A stretch of DNA of 64,000 bases from the NCBI RefSeq assembly GCF_002906155.1, contig NZ_MUJK01000010.1:124001-188000 (forward strand), in the 5' to 3' direction. This DNA comes from Pseudomonas laurylsulfativorans. GTDB lineage: Bacteria > Pseudomonadota > Gammaproteobacteria > Pseudomonadales > Pseudomonadaceae. The notes beneath the pieces are model-generated. The model saw nothing but the letters and a program-made list of their open reading frames with translations. It made no database searches and had not been told where the DNA came from. Each line of letters begins with the position of its first letter. Position 1 is the first letter of the stretch. Below are positions 55,151 to 64,000 of this stretch, piece after piece. Both the position numbers and the translations under genes were made by a program.

Positions 55151-56394
55151 CAGCCTGCGAACCGGCGGAACACCAGCGAGCCGTTGGTGCCGCCAAAACC
55201 GAAGGAGTTGGAAACGACTACATCGATATCCATGTTGCGCGCGGTATGCGGCACGAAATCGAGATCGCAGCCTTCGTCCGGCTCATCGAGGTTGATGGTC
55301 GGCGGCGCCACCTGGCTGTTGATGGCCAGCACGCTGAAGATCGCCTCGACCGCGCCTGCCGCACCCAGCAGGTGGCCGGTCATGGACTTGGTGGAACTGA
55401 CGGCCAGCTTGTAGGCGTGATCGCCGAATACCGACTTGATCGCATTGACTTCAGCGAGATCGCCTGCGGGAGTCGAGGTACCGTGGGCATTGATGTACTG
55501 AACTTGATCGCCATTGATCTTGGCGTCACGCAGCGCATTGGTGATGCAGCGGGCAGCACCGGCACCATCGGCGGGCGGCGACGTCATGTGGTAAGCGTCA
55601 CCGCTGGTGCCGAAACCGATCAGCTCGGCATAAATGGTCGCACCACGGGCCTTGGCGTGCTCCAGTTCTTCGAGAACCAGCGCACCGGCACCGTTGGACA
55701 ATACGAAGCCATCACGGCCCTTGTCCCATGGACGGCTGGCGCGGGTTGGTTCGTCGTTGCGGGTCGACAGCGCGCGGGAGGCACCGAAGCCCCCCATGCC
55801 CAGGCCGCACGCGGCCATCTCGGCGCCACCGGCAATCATCACGTCGGCTTCGTCGTACATGATGTTGCGGGCCGCCATGCCAATGCAGTGAGTACCGGTG
55901 GTACAGGCCGTGGCGATGGCGTAGTTAGGTCCCTGTGCACCGAGGTGGATGGACAGGAAACCGGAAATCATATTGATGATCGAGCCTGGCACGAAGAACG
56001 GAGAGATCCGTCGTGGGCCGGTTTCGTGCAGCGTGCGGGCGGTTTCTTCGATATTGGTCAGACCACCAATACCCGAGCCCATGGCCACGCCGATGCGCTC
56101 ACGGTTGGCGTCAGTGACTTCCAGACCGGAATTGCGTACCGCCTGAAAACCTGCGGCCAGACCGTATTGAATGAACAGGTCGAGCTTGCGGGCTTCCTTG
56201 ACCGACAGGTATTCCTCGACATTGAAGTCCTTTACCGAGCCGCCAAAACGGGTGGAATAGGCAGAAAGGTCGGCGTGTTCGATCAGACCAATGCCACTGC
56301 GGCCAGCCAGAATGCCCTGCCAGCTGCTCGGCACATCCGTGCCCAGTGGCGACAACATACCCATACCGGTGACTACGACGCGTCTACGCGACAC
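55150..56394 (-). CDS. fabF: Beta-ketoacyl-ACP synthase II
   Basis: This 414-residue condensing enzyme elongates acyl-ACP with malonyl-ACP. The active-site Cys is in [13 protein letters not shown] (near residue 164), the two His residues are in [12 protein letters not shown] and [15 protein letters not shown]. Length is normal. It follows acpP after a terminator, which may reduce its transcription relative to acpP. Confidence 0.97.
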   Translation of the reverse strand: MSRRRVVVTGMGMLSPLGTDVPSSWQGILAGRSGIGLIEHADLSAYSTRFGGSVKDFNVEEYLSVKEARKLDLFIQYGLAAGFQAVRNSGLEVTDANRERIGVAMGSGIGGLTNIEETARTLHETGPRRISPFFVPGSIINMISGFLSIHLGAQGPNYAIATACTTGTHCIGMAARNIMYDEADVMIAGGAEMAACGLGMGGFGASRALSTRNDEPTRASRPWDKGRDGFVLSNGAGALVLEELEHAKARGATIYAELIGFGTSGDAYHMTSPPADGAGAARCITNALRDAKINGDQVQYINAHGTSTPAGDLAEVNAIKSVFGDHAYKLAVSSTKSMTGHLLGAAGAVEAIFSVLAINSQVAPPTINLDEPDEGCDLDFVPHTARNMDIDVVVSNSFGFGGTNGSLVFRRFAG

Positions 56395-56440
56395 AGCACT
56401 CTCCTTTTTTCAAATGACGACTTTGCATCAGGCCTAAAGA

Positions 56441-56474
56441 AAAAACCGCACGCCATGATGGCAGTGCGGTTTTT
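56441..56474 (-). terminator. Terminator between acpP and fabF
   Basis: Eleven-base arms AAAAACCGCAC / GTGCGGTTTTT are followed on the minus strand by further T. High acpP expression with partial read-through to fabF would fit. Confidence 0.85.
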
Positions 56475-56503
56475 CCATGACAGCGAGCAACGATTACAAA
56501 CTA

Positions 56504-56740
56504 TTACGCCTGGTGGCTAGTAACGTAGTCGATTGCAGCTTGTACAGTAGTGATCTTCTCAGCTTCTTCGTCAGGGATTTCGGTCTCGAATTCCTCTTCC
56601 AGAGCCATCACCAGCTCAACGGTGTCAAGGGAGTCGGCACCCAGGTCTTCAACGAAGGAAGCAGTGTTGACCACTTCTTCTTCTTTAACGCCCAGTTGCT
56701 CAGCAACGATTTTCTTGACGCGCTCTTCGATGGTGCTCAT
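56504..56740 (-). CDS. acpP: Acyl carrier protein
   Basis: This 78-residue acidic protein carries fatty-acyl chains on a phosphopantetheine attached to the Ser of GADSLDTVE (Ser 38). The sequence from [12 protein letters not shown] to the end is typical. It has its own 196-base upstream region after fabG, suggesting a separate promoter. Confidence 0.98.
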   Translation of the reverse strand: MSTIEERVKKIVAEQLGVKEEEVVNTASFVEDLGADSLDTVELVMALEEEFETEIPDEEAEKITTVQAAIDYVTSHQA

Positions 56741-56936
56741 ACCTTGTTTTCACTCCTAATGGACAAATTCAGGCAGCTGGCCAGTGGGTAAGTGTATAGA
56801 AAGGCTTTTCAGCTTTTCAACTGAAAGCTTCACTCCTCGAACCCGGTGACCCTCTGCCTATAAATAGATTGCAGCTTTATAACGGATTTTAGACAGCTCG
56901 TATGACATTTTTTTGAAGCAATCCGTCACATTTGAA

Positions 56937-57677
56937 TTACATGTACATCCCGCCGTTCACCGGGATTGTAGCTCCGGTAACGTAAGCCGCACCGTCCGAC
57001 GCAAGAAAAGCGACCACGGACGCGATCTCTTGAGCTTGCCCCAGACGACCCAGCGGAATCTGCGTCTGCAAGGCTTCACGCTGCGCCTCGGGCAGTTCAC
57101 GGGTCATATCGGTATCGATGAACCCAGGGGCCACCGAGTTTACCGTAATCGAACGCGAACCGACTTCACGCGCCAGAGCACGACTGAAACCTTCCAGACC
57201 GGCCTTGGCGGCAGCGTAGTTTACTTGGCCTGCGTTGCCCATGGCACCCACAACCGAACCAATACTGATAATTCGGCCCCAACGGGCTTTGGTCATGCCA
57301 CGCAAAACGCCCTTGGACAGGCGGAACAGACTGTTCAGATTGGTATCGACAACGTCGTGCCACTCGTCGTCTTTCATGCGCATCATCAGGTTATCGCGGG
57401 TGATACCGGCATTGTTGACCAGAATCGCCGGCGCGCCGAACTGCTCCTGGATGCTCGCCAGGACTGCCGCCACGGACTCGTCGCTGGTGACATTGAGTTC
57501 CAGGCCGGTGCCTTGAATACCGTTTTCCTTCAGGGTGGCGGCAATGCGCTCGGCACCCGACGCGGAGGTCGCAGTACCAACAACGATGGCACCCTGACGA
57601 CCCAGTTCCAGGGCAATAGCCTGGCCGATGCCACGGCTTGCACCGGTGACCAGTGCAACTTTACCTTGCAGACTCAT
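56937..57677 (-). CDS. fabG: 3-oxoacyl-ACP reductase
   Basis: This 246-residue SDR reduces 3-ketoacyl-ACP with NADPH. It has TGASRGIGQAIALELG, NNAGIT, ISIGSVVGAMG (catalytic Ser) and YAAAKAG. PGFIDTDMTRELPEAQRE is typical of FabG. It lies 16 bases downstream of fabD. Confidence 0.96.
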   Translation of the reverse strand: MSLQGKVALVTGASRGIGQAIALELGRQGAIVVGTATSASGAERIAATLKENGIQGTGLELNVTSDESVAAVLASIQEQFGAPAILVNNAGITRDNLMMRMKDDEWHDVVDTNLNSLFRLSKGVLRGMTKARWGRIISIGSVVGAMGNAGQVNYAAAKAGLEGFSRALAREVGSRSITVNSVAPGFIDTDMTRELPEAQREALQTQIPLGRLGQAQEIASVVAFLASDGAAYVTGATIPVNGGMYM

Positions 57678-57693
57678 GCAAGTTTCTCCTGAT

Positions 57694-58632
57694 TCAGGCC
57701 GACGCTGCGCGGGCGGCAGCGAAAGCGTCTGGGGTATTGAGGTTGGATGTCGATACGCCTTCGGCGCAACGCTTGTTCAGACCGGCCAGCACTTTGCCAG
57801 GACCGCACTCGACCAGATTGGTCGCGCCCTTGGCTGCCAGCGCCTGTACGGATTCGACCCAGCGTACGGGCTTGTACAGCTGTTCGAGCAGATCACGCTT
57901 GAGGGTTTCCAGATCGGCCGGCACTTCGGCGCTGACGTTCTGGACCACAGGAATCTGTGGCTCCTGCCAGTTGATCGCGGCGATCGATTCGGCGAAACGC
58001 TCGGCAGCCGGACGCATCAGCTCGCAGTGGGACGGCACGCTGACCGGCAGCGGCATGGCGCGCTTGGCACCACGCGCCTTGCAGCCTTCGATGGCGCGCT
58101 CGACCGCTGCCTTGGCACCGGCGATGACCACCTGGCCAGGGGAGTTGAAATTCACCGCACTGACCACTTCGCCTTGCGCCGCTTCGGCACAGGCGGCCAG
58201 TACGTCGGCATCGTCCAGGCCGAGGATGGCAGCCATGCCGCCCTGCCCGGCCGGAACGGCTTCCTGCATCAGCTGACCACGACGCTCGACCAGCTTCACC
58301 GCATCGCCCAGGCTCAGACTGCCCGCCGCGACCAGCGCACTGTATTCACCCAGACTGTGTCCGGCCACGTAAGCCGGGCGCGCGCCACCTTCCGCCAGCC
58401 ACAGACGCCACAGGGCGATCGAGGCGGTCAGAATGGCCGGCTGGGTTTTATCGGTTTGATTGAGTTGCTCTTCCGGCCCTTGCTGGGTCAGTGCCCACAG
58501 GTCGTAACCCAGTGCATCGGAAGCTTCTTTGAATGTTTCGAGGACAACCGGATGTTGCGCGCCCAGCTCGGCCAGCATGCCGAGGGACTGCGAACCCTGT
58601 CCTGGAAAGACGAATGCGAGGGAAGCAGACAT
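57694..58632 (-). CDS. fabD: Malonyl-CoA:ACP transacylase
   Basis: This 312-residue enzyme loads malonate onto ACP. The catalytic Ser is in the GHSLGEYSAL motif (near 92), with GQGSQ near the N-terminus and the conserved His in PSHCELM. It follows plsX with 125 bases between; fabH, present here in E. coli, is absent as usual in Pseudomonas. Confidence 0.96.
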   Translation of the reverse strand: MSASLAFVFPGQGSQSLGMLAELGAQHPVVLETFKEASDALGYDLWALTQQGPEEQLNQTDKTQPAILTASIALWRLWLAEGGARPAYVAGHSLGEYSALVAAGSLSLGDAVKLVERRGQLMQEAVPAGQGGMAAILGLDDADVLAACAEAAQGEVVSAVNFNSPGQVVIAGAKAAVERAIEGCKARGAKRAMPLPVSVPSHCELMRPAAERFAESIAAINWQEPQIPVVQNVSAEVPADLETLKRDLLEQLYKPVRWVESVQALAAKGATNLVECGPGKVLAGLNKRCAEGVSTSNLNTPDAFAAARAASA

Positions 58633-58757
58633 GTAACAAGCCCCTAATGATCTTGTCGTCGGAGAATTGGCGCCCTACTTAGAGGACGCAAGAAACTGAC
58701 AGTTGGATGGCCCATCGAACCAAGCGGTCACATTTAAGCATTGTCCGACGAAAACGC

Positions 58758-59768
58758 CTAAAGCAACAAATCCTCCAGACGACCGTGCAGGCGCTCGGGA
58801 AGATTCTCCTGAATCTCGATCAAGGCCCGCTGAATGGCACTTTGAAAACCCTGGACCCCGGCAGAACCATGGCTTTTCACCACAATCCCCTGCAAGCCGA
58901 GAAAGCTCGCACCGTTATGCCGTGCAGGCGCCAGATCAGCCTGCAGACGCTTCATCAAGGGCAGCGCCAGCGCGCCGACCACGCGAGAAGCCACGCTCTT
59001 CCTGAACAGCGCCTCGATACGCCCGGCAATCATGGTCGCCAGGCCTTCGCTGGATTTGAGCAGGATGTTGCCGACAAAACCGTCACACACCACTACATCC
59101 GCTTCGCCACGGTACAAACCGTCGCCCTCGATAAAGCCGATGTAATTGATGCCCCTGGCGCCTTGCAACAAGGTCGCCGCCAACTTGACCTGCTGATTAC
59201 CCTTGATGTCTTCGGTGCCGATGTTCAGCAACGCTACCCGTGGGCGCACTATGCCCAGGGTTTCCGCCGCCACCGACCCCATGACCGCAAACTGCAACAG
59301 ATGCTCGGCACTGCAATCGACGTTGGCGCCCAGGTCGAGCAGTTGGCAATAACCCTTTTGTGTCGGAATCGCCGCCACCATGGCCGGACGATCAATGCCC
59401 GGCAGAGTCTTGAGCACAAACCGCGACAACGCCATCAGCGCCCCGGTGTTGCCGGCACTGACACAGGCCTGGACCTTGCCATCACGCAATAACTCAAGCG
59501 CCACGCGCATCGACGAGTCAGGTTTGCCACGCAAGGCCTGGGCGGGCTTTTCGTCCATAGTGATGACTTCGCTCGCCGGGGCAATCGACAGGCGCGCGCG
59601 ATCAACAGCCGAATGGCTAGCGATCAATTCTTCAAGAAGGGAGGGTTGACCGACGAGGGTCAGGTGCAGCGAGGGCGTAGCAGACAGACAAGCGAGGCTG
59701 GCCTGGACAATGCTGCGGGGACCGAAGTCCCCGCCCATTGCGTCAATCGCGATGACTTGAGCGGACAA
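58758..59768 (-). CDS. plsX: Phosphate acyltransferase
   Basis: This 336-residue enzyme makes acyl-phosphate from acyl-ACP for phospholipid synthesis. It has the N-terminal [30 protein letters not shown] and [16 protein letters not shown] motifs. It starts four bases after the rpmF stop, so translational coupling is expected. Confidence 0.96.
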   Translation of the reverse strand: MSAQVIAIDAMGGDFGPRSIVQASLACLSATPSLHLTLVGQPSLLEELIASHSAVDRARLSIAPASEVITMDEKPAQALRGKPDSSMRVALELLRDGKVQACVSAGNTGALMALSRFVLKTLPGIDRPAMVAAIPTQKGYCQLLDLGANVDCSAEHLLQFAVMGSVAAETLGIVRPRVALLNIGTEDIKGNQQVKLAATLLQGARGINYIGFIEGDGLYRGEADVVVCDGFVGNILLKSSEGLATMIAGRIEALFRKSVASRVVGALALPLMKRLQADLAPARHNGASFLGLQGIVVKSHGSAGVQGFQSAIQRALIEIQENLPERLHGRLEDLLL

Positions 59769-59772
59769 GTGA

Positions 59773-59955
59773 TTACTCGTCAGCGCCCTTGTCGATCACT
59801 TTACGGCCACGGTATACGCCTTCTGGCGATACGTGGTGACGCAGGTGAACTTCACCGGTGGTTTTTTCTACAGACAGGGTGCTAGCCTCGAGAGCGTCGT
59901 GCGAACGGCGCATGTCACGGGCAGAGCGGGATTTTTTGTTCTGCTGAACAGCCAT
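59773..59955 (-). CDS. rpmF: 50S ribosomal protein L32
   Basis: This 60-residue basic protein starts [20 protein letters not shown], the L32 signature, with [19 protein letters not shown]. The cysteine pair of zinc-binding L32 forms is absent, as is common in proteobacteria. It is encoded 13 bases after yceD. Confidence 0.97.
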
Positions 59956-59968
59956 AATTGATTAACTC

Positions 59969-60496
59969 CTAAACGTTTGGGTCACGCTTTAACTGCGCCA
60001 ATACACTGAACGGGTTGGACCGCGTTACCTCGTCCTCGCTCGGTTCGGGCTCATCGAGACCCGCCGGCTGCTGGCATTCTTCCGGATGATGAGCAGGCAC
60101 AATGGGCAAGGCGAGCAGAAGCTCCTCCTCGATCAGTGACTGCAGATCCAAAGGATCTTCGCCCAGTTCCAGCACGTCATAACCTTTCGGCAACGACTGG
60201 GTATTCGCACCCTCCTTCACCACAGCGTAACTGCATTCGCTATGGATCGGCAGGGTGACCAGCTCAAGACAACGCTGGCAAACCATTTTGACTTCAGTGT
60301 CGATAAAGCTGTGGATGACCACAGATTTACGTTCATCTCGTTCAAAAACGAATTTAGCCTGCACCGTACCGACATTGTCGGAAAGCGGGTCGCAGAGTCT
60401 CTCCAAATCGGCCAGCAGCATTTCACCTTGAAGGGTGGTGCCACGATCAGCCAATTTGCGCGGGTCAACGTGAGGTGGAATCGGGTCATTCAACAT
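59969..60496 (-). CDS. yceD: YceD family protein, 23S rRNA accumulation factor
   Basis: This 175-residue protein has DUF177: the CQRCLELVTLPI motif in the middle and DPLDLQSLIEEELLLALP near 110-130, then HHPEECQQPAG. In E. coli YceD/DUF177 is needed for 23S rRNA accumulation. ATG 60496 is used; it has no ribosome site and lies only nine bases after a perfect -10, so translation may be leaderless. It is first of the yceD-rpmF-plsX set. Confidence 0.92.
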   Translation of the reverse strand: MLNDPIPPHVDPRKLADRGTTLQGEMLLADLERLCDPLSDNVGTVQAKFVFERDERKSVVIHSFIDTEVKMVCQRCLELVTLPIHSECSYAVVKEGANTQSLPKGYDVLELGEDPLDLQSLIEEELLLALPIVPAHHPEECQQPAGLDEPEPSEDEVTRSNPFSVLAQLKRDPNV

Positions 60497-60505
60497 AGGC
60501 GCAGC

Positions 60506-60533
60506 ATTATAGGGATGCACCCGCCCATGTCAA
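60506..60533 (-). promoter_or_regulatory. Consensus sigma-70 promoter of yceD
   Basis: On the minus strand TTGACA (60528-60533), a 16-base spacer and TATAAT (60506-60511) are both perfect hexamers. A start about seven bases downstream would leave only two or three bases before the yceD ATG. Confidence 0.85.
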
Positions 60534-60601
60534 AGGAAATTCAGCCCTGTCCGTCACTTGGAAGCCTCGCTAGAATTCGCACCTGCCTTATGGAGATGCG
60601 C

Positions 60602-61180
60602 ATGCTGCCTTTATTACTCGCTTCCGGCTCGGTCTATCGCCGGGAATTGCTCGCCCGCTTGCAGCTGCCTTTTACATGCAGCTCGCCGGATATCGACGAA
60701 AGCCATCGCCCGGACGAATCCGCCATCGAGTTGGTCAAGCGCCTCGCCGAAGAGAAAGCCCGCGCCCTGGCCGACAGCCATACCGCTCATCTGATAATCG
60801 GCTCCGACCAGGTCGCCGTGCTGGGAGAGCGGATTATCGGCAAACCCCACACCTTCGAAAAAGCCCGCGAACAACTACTGGCCGCCAGCGGCGCCAGCGT
60901 GACGTTCCTGACCGGCCTGGCCCTGCTCAACACCCAGACCGGGCACTGTCAGGTCGACTGCGTGCCGTTCACCGTCCATATGCGCCCACTCGATGCACCC
61001 CGCATCGAACGCTACCTGCACGCAGAGCAACCCTACGACTGCGCAGGCAGCTTCAAGGCTGAAGGCCTGGGGGTCAGCCTGTTTCGCAGCACCGAAGGCC
61101 CTGACGCCACCAGCCTGATCGGCCTGCCACTGATTCGCCTGATCGACATGCTATTGGCCGAGGGCGCGCAAATCCCGTAG
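60602..61180 (+). CDS. Maf family nucleotide pyrophosphatase (YceF type)
   Basis: This 192-residue protein has the Maf signature LLASGSVYRRELLARL (near residue 4), with PDIDES, AEEKARALA, IGSDQV and GKPHTFEKA motifs. The YceF branch cleaves 7-methyl-GTP. The adjacent yceD-rpmF genes match the E. coli yceF setting. I start at 60602 because GGAG lies six bases upstream; ATGs at 60590 and 60596 are alternatives. The stop lies within a REP element. Confidence 0.9.
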   Translation: MLPLLLASGSVYRRELLARLQLPFTCSSPDIDESHRPDESAIELVKRLAEEKARALADSHTAHLIIGSDQVAVLGERIIGKPHTFEKAREQLLAASGASVTFLTGLALLNTQTGHCQVDCVPFTVHMRPLDAPRIERYLHAEQPYDCAGSFKAEGLGVSLFRSTEGPDATSLIGLPLIRLIDMLLAEGAQIP

Positions 61181-61255
61181 GAGCCGGCCTGCTGGCGATC
61201 CGGGCGACGCAGTGTGTCAGGTATTTCGCCATCGCTGGCAAGCCAGCTCCTACAG
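61177..61255. repeat. REP pair starting inside the maf stop codon
   Basis: Facing GTAGGAGCCGGCCTGCTGGCGAT and its partner. The TAG stop of maf (61178-61180) is part of the left unit's GTAGG. Confidence 0.88.
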
Positions 61256-61276
61256 TCGTACAAAGGCAAAAAAACC

Positions 61277-61286
61277 GGCAATTGCC
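61277..61286. repeat. Target-site duplication of the IS4 element, left copy
   Basis: GGCAATTGCC, a perfect ten-base palindrome, flanks both ends of the element (other copy 62713-62722). Confidence 0.85.
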
Positions 61287-61287
61287 T

Positions 61288-61320
61288 AATGCCAGTCAGT
61301 TAAGCTGACTGGCATTTTTA
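61288..61320 (+). terminator. Hairpin at the left IS end, plus-strand terminator
   Basis: Perfect twelve-base arms AATGCCAGTCAG / CTGACTGGCATT with a five-base loop are followed by TTTTTA. It lies within the transposase 3' end and can stop rightward read-through from maf. Confidence 0.8.
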
Positions 61321-62627
61321 TTTCTGATCGGATACTTCGGCGATTTGAGCCGGATGGCGCGAGGATAAATACGCTCCTCTCGCCGATGAGGCAGGACATA
61401 GTGCAGGGCTGAGGCATGAAGCTCGCCCAGGTACTTGGGGATGTTCCCGGAGCGGTCGGCCGAGACACTGTTGATAAACCCTAAAATCGCCCAGGTACAC
61501 GCGCTAAAACTCATTTCACACGGGTAAATACCTGGACAGTGACGGCTCATTTCCACCATCTGATAGCGCAACAAGTTGTAGCCCAGCAACACCCCCCACA
61601 GTTCCTGCTCGATCATCTCGGGTGTCTTGCTGCGCAGCGTATAGCTGCTGTTAAGCAGCGTCTGTTTCATCTCGCGAAACCCTAATTCGATCTCCCATCG
61701 CTGGCTGTACAGGTCGACGATTTCGTCGGACGGAAAGCGCAGCGGGTCGGCCATCGACGTCAGGATCTGACACACCTTGCCCTTGACGGTTTTGCTCAGG
61801 AGTCGCGCAGTCAGGCGCTCGGGCAGCCCCGGCCATTGTTTGCGGGCTTGCGGCGAAGTACTTAACAAGACAACCGCATCCTGGCGCCCCAAACGCTGAA
61901 CCACTTCGTACTGCGTGCCTTTTTTCAGTGGCATCAGCCAATGCCGCTCGGTGCCTGCTTGCTGCCATTGGTGCAGCAAACCCAAGGAGTAAAAGCCTCG
62001 ATCGAACAGGGTCAACGAGTGATCGGGCGTGGTGTCGATCAGTTGTTCGGCCAGCTTCATTTCGTTGCTGCGATAGCCATCAAACGCACTGCCGATCAGC
62101 ATGTGGCTGGTCAATTCCATTTGGCAGACCATGCGCACCTGAGGAAAGCCAGTGTCGCCATGCTGATTGCTGGCCGAGTCGTAGCGCGCCCGATTTTCCG
62201 GGGTATCCGGTGTTCGCCAGACCACACCGTCGACGCCCAGCAAACGCAAGCCGGCCCAAGTTGGGTGATCCACGGCCTCATGCCAACTTTTCTGAGTCAG
62301 ATGGAAGACCTGTCGAACAGCCTCGCAGCCCAACCGCTGACGGGCTTGAACCACAGCGCTGGGTGCCACCAGCGGACGTTGGCCCGGCAGCATGATGTTC
62401 ATGCGGCTGACCACATCCCATGCCGACATGCGTCGAAAGAAGGCCATGGAAATCACGCACCAGAGCATCATTTCCAGCGGCAAACGCCGCTTGCGCAGGG
62501 TCGCCACACCGGCCTGTTCAAGGGCCAGCTCGACCAAAGACGGATCGAGTAAAGAATCCAGTCCCTCGATTGAATTGGGAGTGGAGGCGATGTTGTGGGT
62601 CAGTTCCAGGGCCCGAGCGAGACGCAT
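61296..62627 (-). CDS. IS4 family transposase
   Basis: This 443-residue DDE transposase is intact. It has an N-terminal DUF4372-like region and the DDE core, with [14 protein letters not shown] for the first Asp region, [15 protein letters not shown] for the second and the YREK-like [18 protein letters not shown] for the Glu. Family length is about 440. ATG 62627 is used because a terminator hairpin ends at the start codon; the longer frame to 62678 reads through it. No frameshift or premature stop is seen. Confidence 0.92.
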   Translation of the reverse strand: MRLARALELTHNIASTPNSIEGLDSLLDPSLVELALEQAGVATLRKRRLPLEMMLWCVISMAFFRRMSAWDVVSRMNIMLPGQRPLVAPSAVVQARQRLGCEAVRQVFHLTQKSWHEAVDHPTWAGLRLLGVDGVVWRTPDTPENRARYDSASNQHGDTGFPQVRMVCQMELTSHMLIGSAFDGYRSNEMKLAEQLIDTTPDHSLTLFDRGFYSLGLLHQWQQAGTERHWLMPLKKGTQYEVVQRLGRQDAVVLLSTSPQARKQWPGLPERLTARLLSKTVKGKVCQILTSMADPLRFPSDEIVDLYSQRWEIELGFREMKQTLLNSSYTLRSKTPEMIEQELWGVLLGYNLLRYQMVEMSRHCPGIYPCEMSFSACTWAILGFINSVSADRSGNIPKYLGELHASALHYVLPHRREERIYPRAIRLKSPKYPIRNKNASQLN

Positions 62628-62662
62628 AAAAAAATCCGATGCCAGTACAGGCATCGGATTTT
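62628..62662 (-). terminator. Hairpin and T-run directly before the transposase start
   Basis: Thirteen-base arms AAAATCCGATGCC / GGCATCGGATTTT with loop AGTACA are followed on the minus strand by a run of seven T and then the transposase ATG. It would block transcription coming from sppA. Confidence 0.8.
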
Positions 62663-62712
62663 GATTTCTTGCGGCCAAAGGTCAAGCGAGAAGGCTTAAC
62701 TGATCGGCATTA

Positions 62713-62722
62713 GGCAATTGCC
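62713..62722. repeat. Target-site duplication of the IS4 element, right copy
   Basis: GGCAATTGCC. Joining the outer flanks restores a perfect terminator palindrome with A and T runs. Confidence 0.85.
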
Positions 62723-62746
62723 GGTTTTTTTTGTGCAATCGAAAGA

Positions 62747-63736
62747 TCACCGCAACGACGGACCGTTAAAACCCATCCACATCGCCAAATGCTCAGCCAC
62801 GCTGGCACCGAGTTTCTTCGAGAAGCGATCGAATGGCGACTCCTGAACGGTGAAGTCCACCAGTTCTTTCTCGCCGATCACATCCCGCGCAACCGAACTG
62901 GCATTGCCCAACCCATCGATCAACCCCAGTGGCAGCGCCTGCTCGCCGTTCCAGACCAGGCCGGAGAACAGCTCCGGATGCTCCTTGTCCTTCAGGCGAT
63001 CACCACGCCCCTGCTTGACGCTATTGATGAACTGCTTGTGTGTCGTATCGAGCACACCCTGCCAGAAGGCGGTTTCTTCCGGCTTCTGTGGCTGGAACGG
63101 GTCGAGGAACGACTTGTGCTCGCCAGAAGTGTACGTACGACGCTCGACGCCCAGCTTCTCCATGGTGCCGACAAAACCATAACCGGCCGCCGTCACACCG
63201 ATGGAGCCGACCAGACTCGCCTTGTCGGCATAGATCTGATCCGCCGCACTGGCGATGTAGTAAGCGCCGGAAGCCCCGAGATCGGAAATGACCGCATACA
63301 GCTTGATGTCAGGGTGCAGGCCACGCAGGCGACGAATCTCGTCATAGACGTAACCCGACTGCACCGGACTGCCGCCTGGGCTGTTAATGCGCAGGATGAC
63401 ACCCTTGACCTTCTCGTCCTCGAAAGCCGCGCGCAGACTGCCAACGATATTGTCCGCGCTGGCAGGTTCCTTGTCGGCAATCATGCCTGTCACATCGATC
63501 AGCGCCGTGTAGTGGGCGCTGCGAGTGGCTGCTTTTTCCATATCCATTAGCGGCGAAAACAGGGCAATGGCGCCGAACAGATACACAAAAGTCAAAAGCT
63601 TGAAGAATATCCCCCAGCGACGGGACCGACGCTGTTCCTGCACGCTGGCCAGCAGCGTCTTTTCCAGCAGCTTCCAGCTTTTGTCGTCACCGCTCTCTGC
63701 GCTCGCCTTGGCGGGCGCCTTCCATTCGTCGGTCAT
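62747..63736 (-). CDS. sppA: S49 family signal peptide peptidase
   Basis: This 329-residue membrane-bound protease degrades cleaved signal peptides. A single N-terminal helix (about 45-65) precedes the S49 domain. The catalytic Ser is in SDLGASGAYYIAS, the Lys is in IYADKASLVGSIGV. ATG 63736 (MTDEWKAPAK) is preferred to a GTG three codons earlier. Leftward transcription from it would enter the IS element. Confidence 0.92.
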   Translation of the reverse strand: MTDEWKAPAKASAESGDDKSWKLLEKTLLASVQEQRRSRRWGIFFKLLTFVYLFGAIALFSPLMDMEKAATRSAHYTALIDVTGMIADKEPASADNIVGSLRAAFEDEKVKGVILRINSPGGSPVQSGYVYDEIRRLRGLHPDIKLYAVISDLGASGAYYIASAADQIYADKASLVGSIGVTAAGYGFVGTMEKLGVERRTYTSGEHKSFLDPFQPQKPEETAFWQGVLDTTHKQFINSVKQGRGDRLKDKEHPELFSGLVWNGEQALPLGLIDGLGNASSVARDVIGEKELVDFTVQESPFDRFSKKLGASVAEHLAMWMGFNGPSLR

Positions 63737-63760
63737 GCCATCCACCCCAAAAACAACCGG

Positions 63761-64000
63761 TTAAGCCTGCTGACTCAGCCAGGCATGCAATTCTGAAAAA
63801 CGGTCGATGGCCAGTCGCGGCTCATACAACTTCAACGCATCGATCGATTGAGCGCCATAGCTGACAGCCACCGAGCCCATGCCAGCGTTGCGCGCCATCT
63901 GCAAATCAAAGGACGAATCACCGACCATCAACGCCTGCTCCGGACGGACCTCGCAATGGGCGAGAATCTGCTCGAGCATCAACGGATGGGGCTTGCTGGC
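63761..64000 (-). CDS. HAD-IA family hydrolase, C-terminal part, cut by the window edge
   Basis: The visible 79 residues cover the end of a phosphatase: SKPHPLMLEQ (motif III region), MVGDSSFDLQMARNAGM (motif IV) and a C-terminal LHAWLSQQA. The protein is probably a phosphoglycolate-phosphatase-like member. It is 24 bases upstream of the sppA start and so probably cotranscribed. The remainder is past 64000. Confidence 0.85.
   Translation of the reverse strand, partial: ASKPHPLMLEQILAHCEVRPEQALMVGDSSFDLQMARNAGMGSVAVSYGAQSIDALKLYEPRLAIDRFSELHAWLSQQA

Larger units (their letters stand above)
61287..62712 (-). mobile_element. Complete IS4-family insertion sequence, 1,426 bp
   Basis: Terminal inverted repeats begin TAATGCCAGTCAGTTAAGC (left) and TAATGCCGATCAGTTAAGC (right, complement), with two mismatches. 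The E. coli IS4 end that I remember starts TAATGCCGATCAGTTAAG. Ten-base direct repeats flank it. It has one transposase gene and a hairpin near each end that would stop transcription entering from outside. Confidence 0.93.

Overview
The window is chromosomal DNA from a Pseudomonas of the P. fluorescens complex. Evidence seen directly is a GC-rich coding style, at least a dozen Pseudomonas-type REP pairs between genes, and gene orders matching those I remember from P. aeruginosa: fumC / DUF2059 / bolA / trhO; thiolase / polyphosphate:AMP phosphotransferase; the NAGGN operon; etfAB / etfdh; and the plsX-fab block. Naming and species placement rest on protein motifs and remembered families, not on searches.

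Layout. 0-8 kb: trhO, bolA, a DUF2059 protein, class II fumarase, an EamA exporter, a thiolase and Pap. 8-15 kb: mnmC, then a three-gene NAGGN osmoprotectant operon (amidotransferase, GNAT/ATP-grasp synthetase, M42 peptidase). 15-26 kb: small or envelope genes (YheU, a CsrA/Rsm paralogue, YnfA, SDR, DUF3309, LTA-synthase-like protein, START protein, YkgJ, MocR regulator, and a substrate-binding / DUF4398 / OmpA set), with one poorly coding stretch at 17.5-18.1 kb. 26-30 kb: etfB-etfA divergent from etfdh, which has a near-consensus promoter and a PsrA-type box. 30-32 kb: an AraC regulator divergent from a zinc alcohol dehydrogenase. 32-46.9 kb: sugar catabolism, namely dgoK-dgoA-dgoD-transporter-IclR and, about 3 kb away, GntR-lactonase-SDR-araF-araG-araH. 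Together these supply most steps of an oxidative (De Ley-Doudoroff type) galactose pathway plus uptake. Both operons are preceded by the same 54-bp promoter block, and a second 14-bp motif lies in front of both gntR and araF. 47-50.6 kb: DUF1285, DUF4823, moaA, a TetR regulator and a probable RgsA small RNA. 50.6-64 kb: tatD, holB, tmk, mltG, pabC, fabF, acpP, fabG, fabD, plsX, rpmF, yceD (leftward), maf (rightward), a complete IS4-family insertion, sppA and a truncated HAD hydrolase.

Most of the window is ordinary core genome; I see no defence system, phage, CRISPR array, tRNA or rRNA. The most interesting items are regulatory or structural: the duplicated promoter block, the IS4 element inserted in the palindrome of a bidirectional terminator, an apparently leaderless yceD transcript, the PsrA box at etfdh, the absence of pilZ between tatD and holB, and several perfect palindromes.
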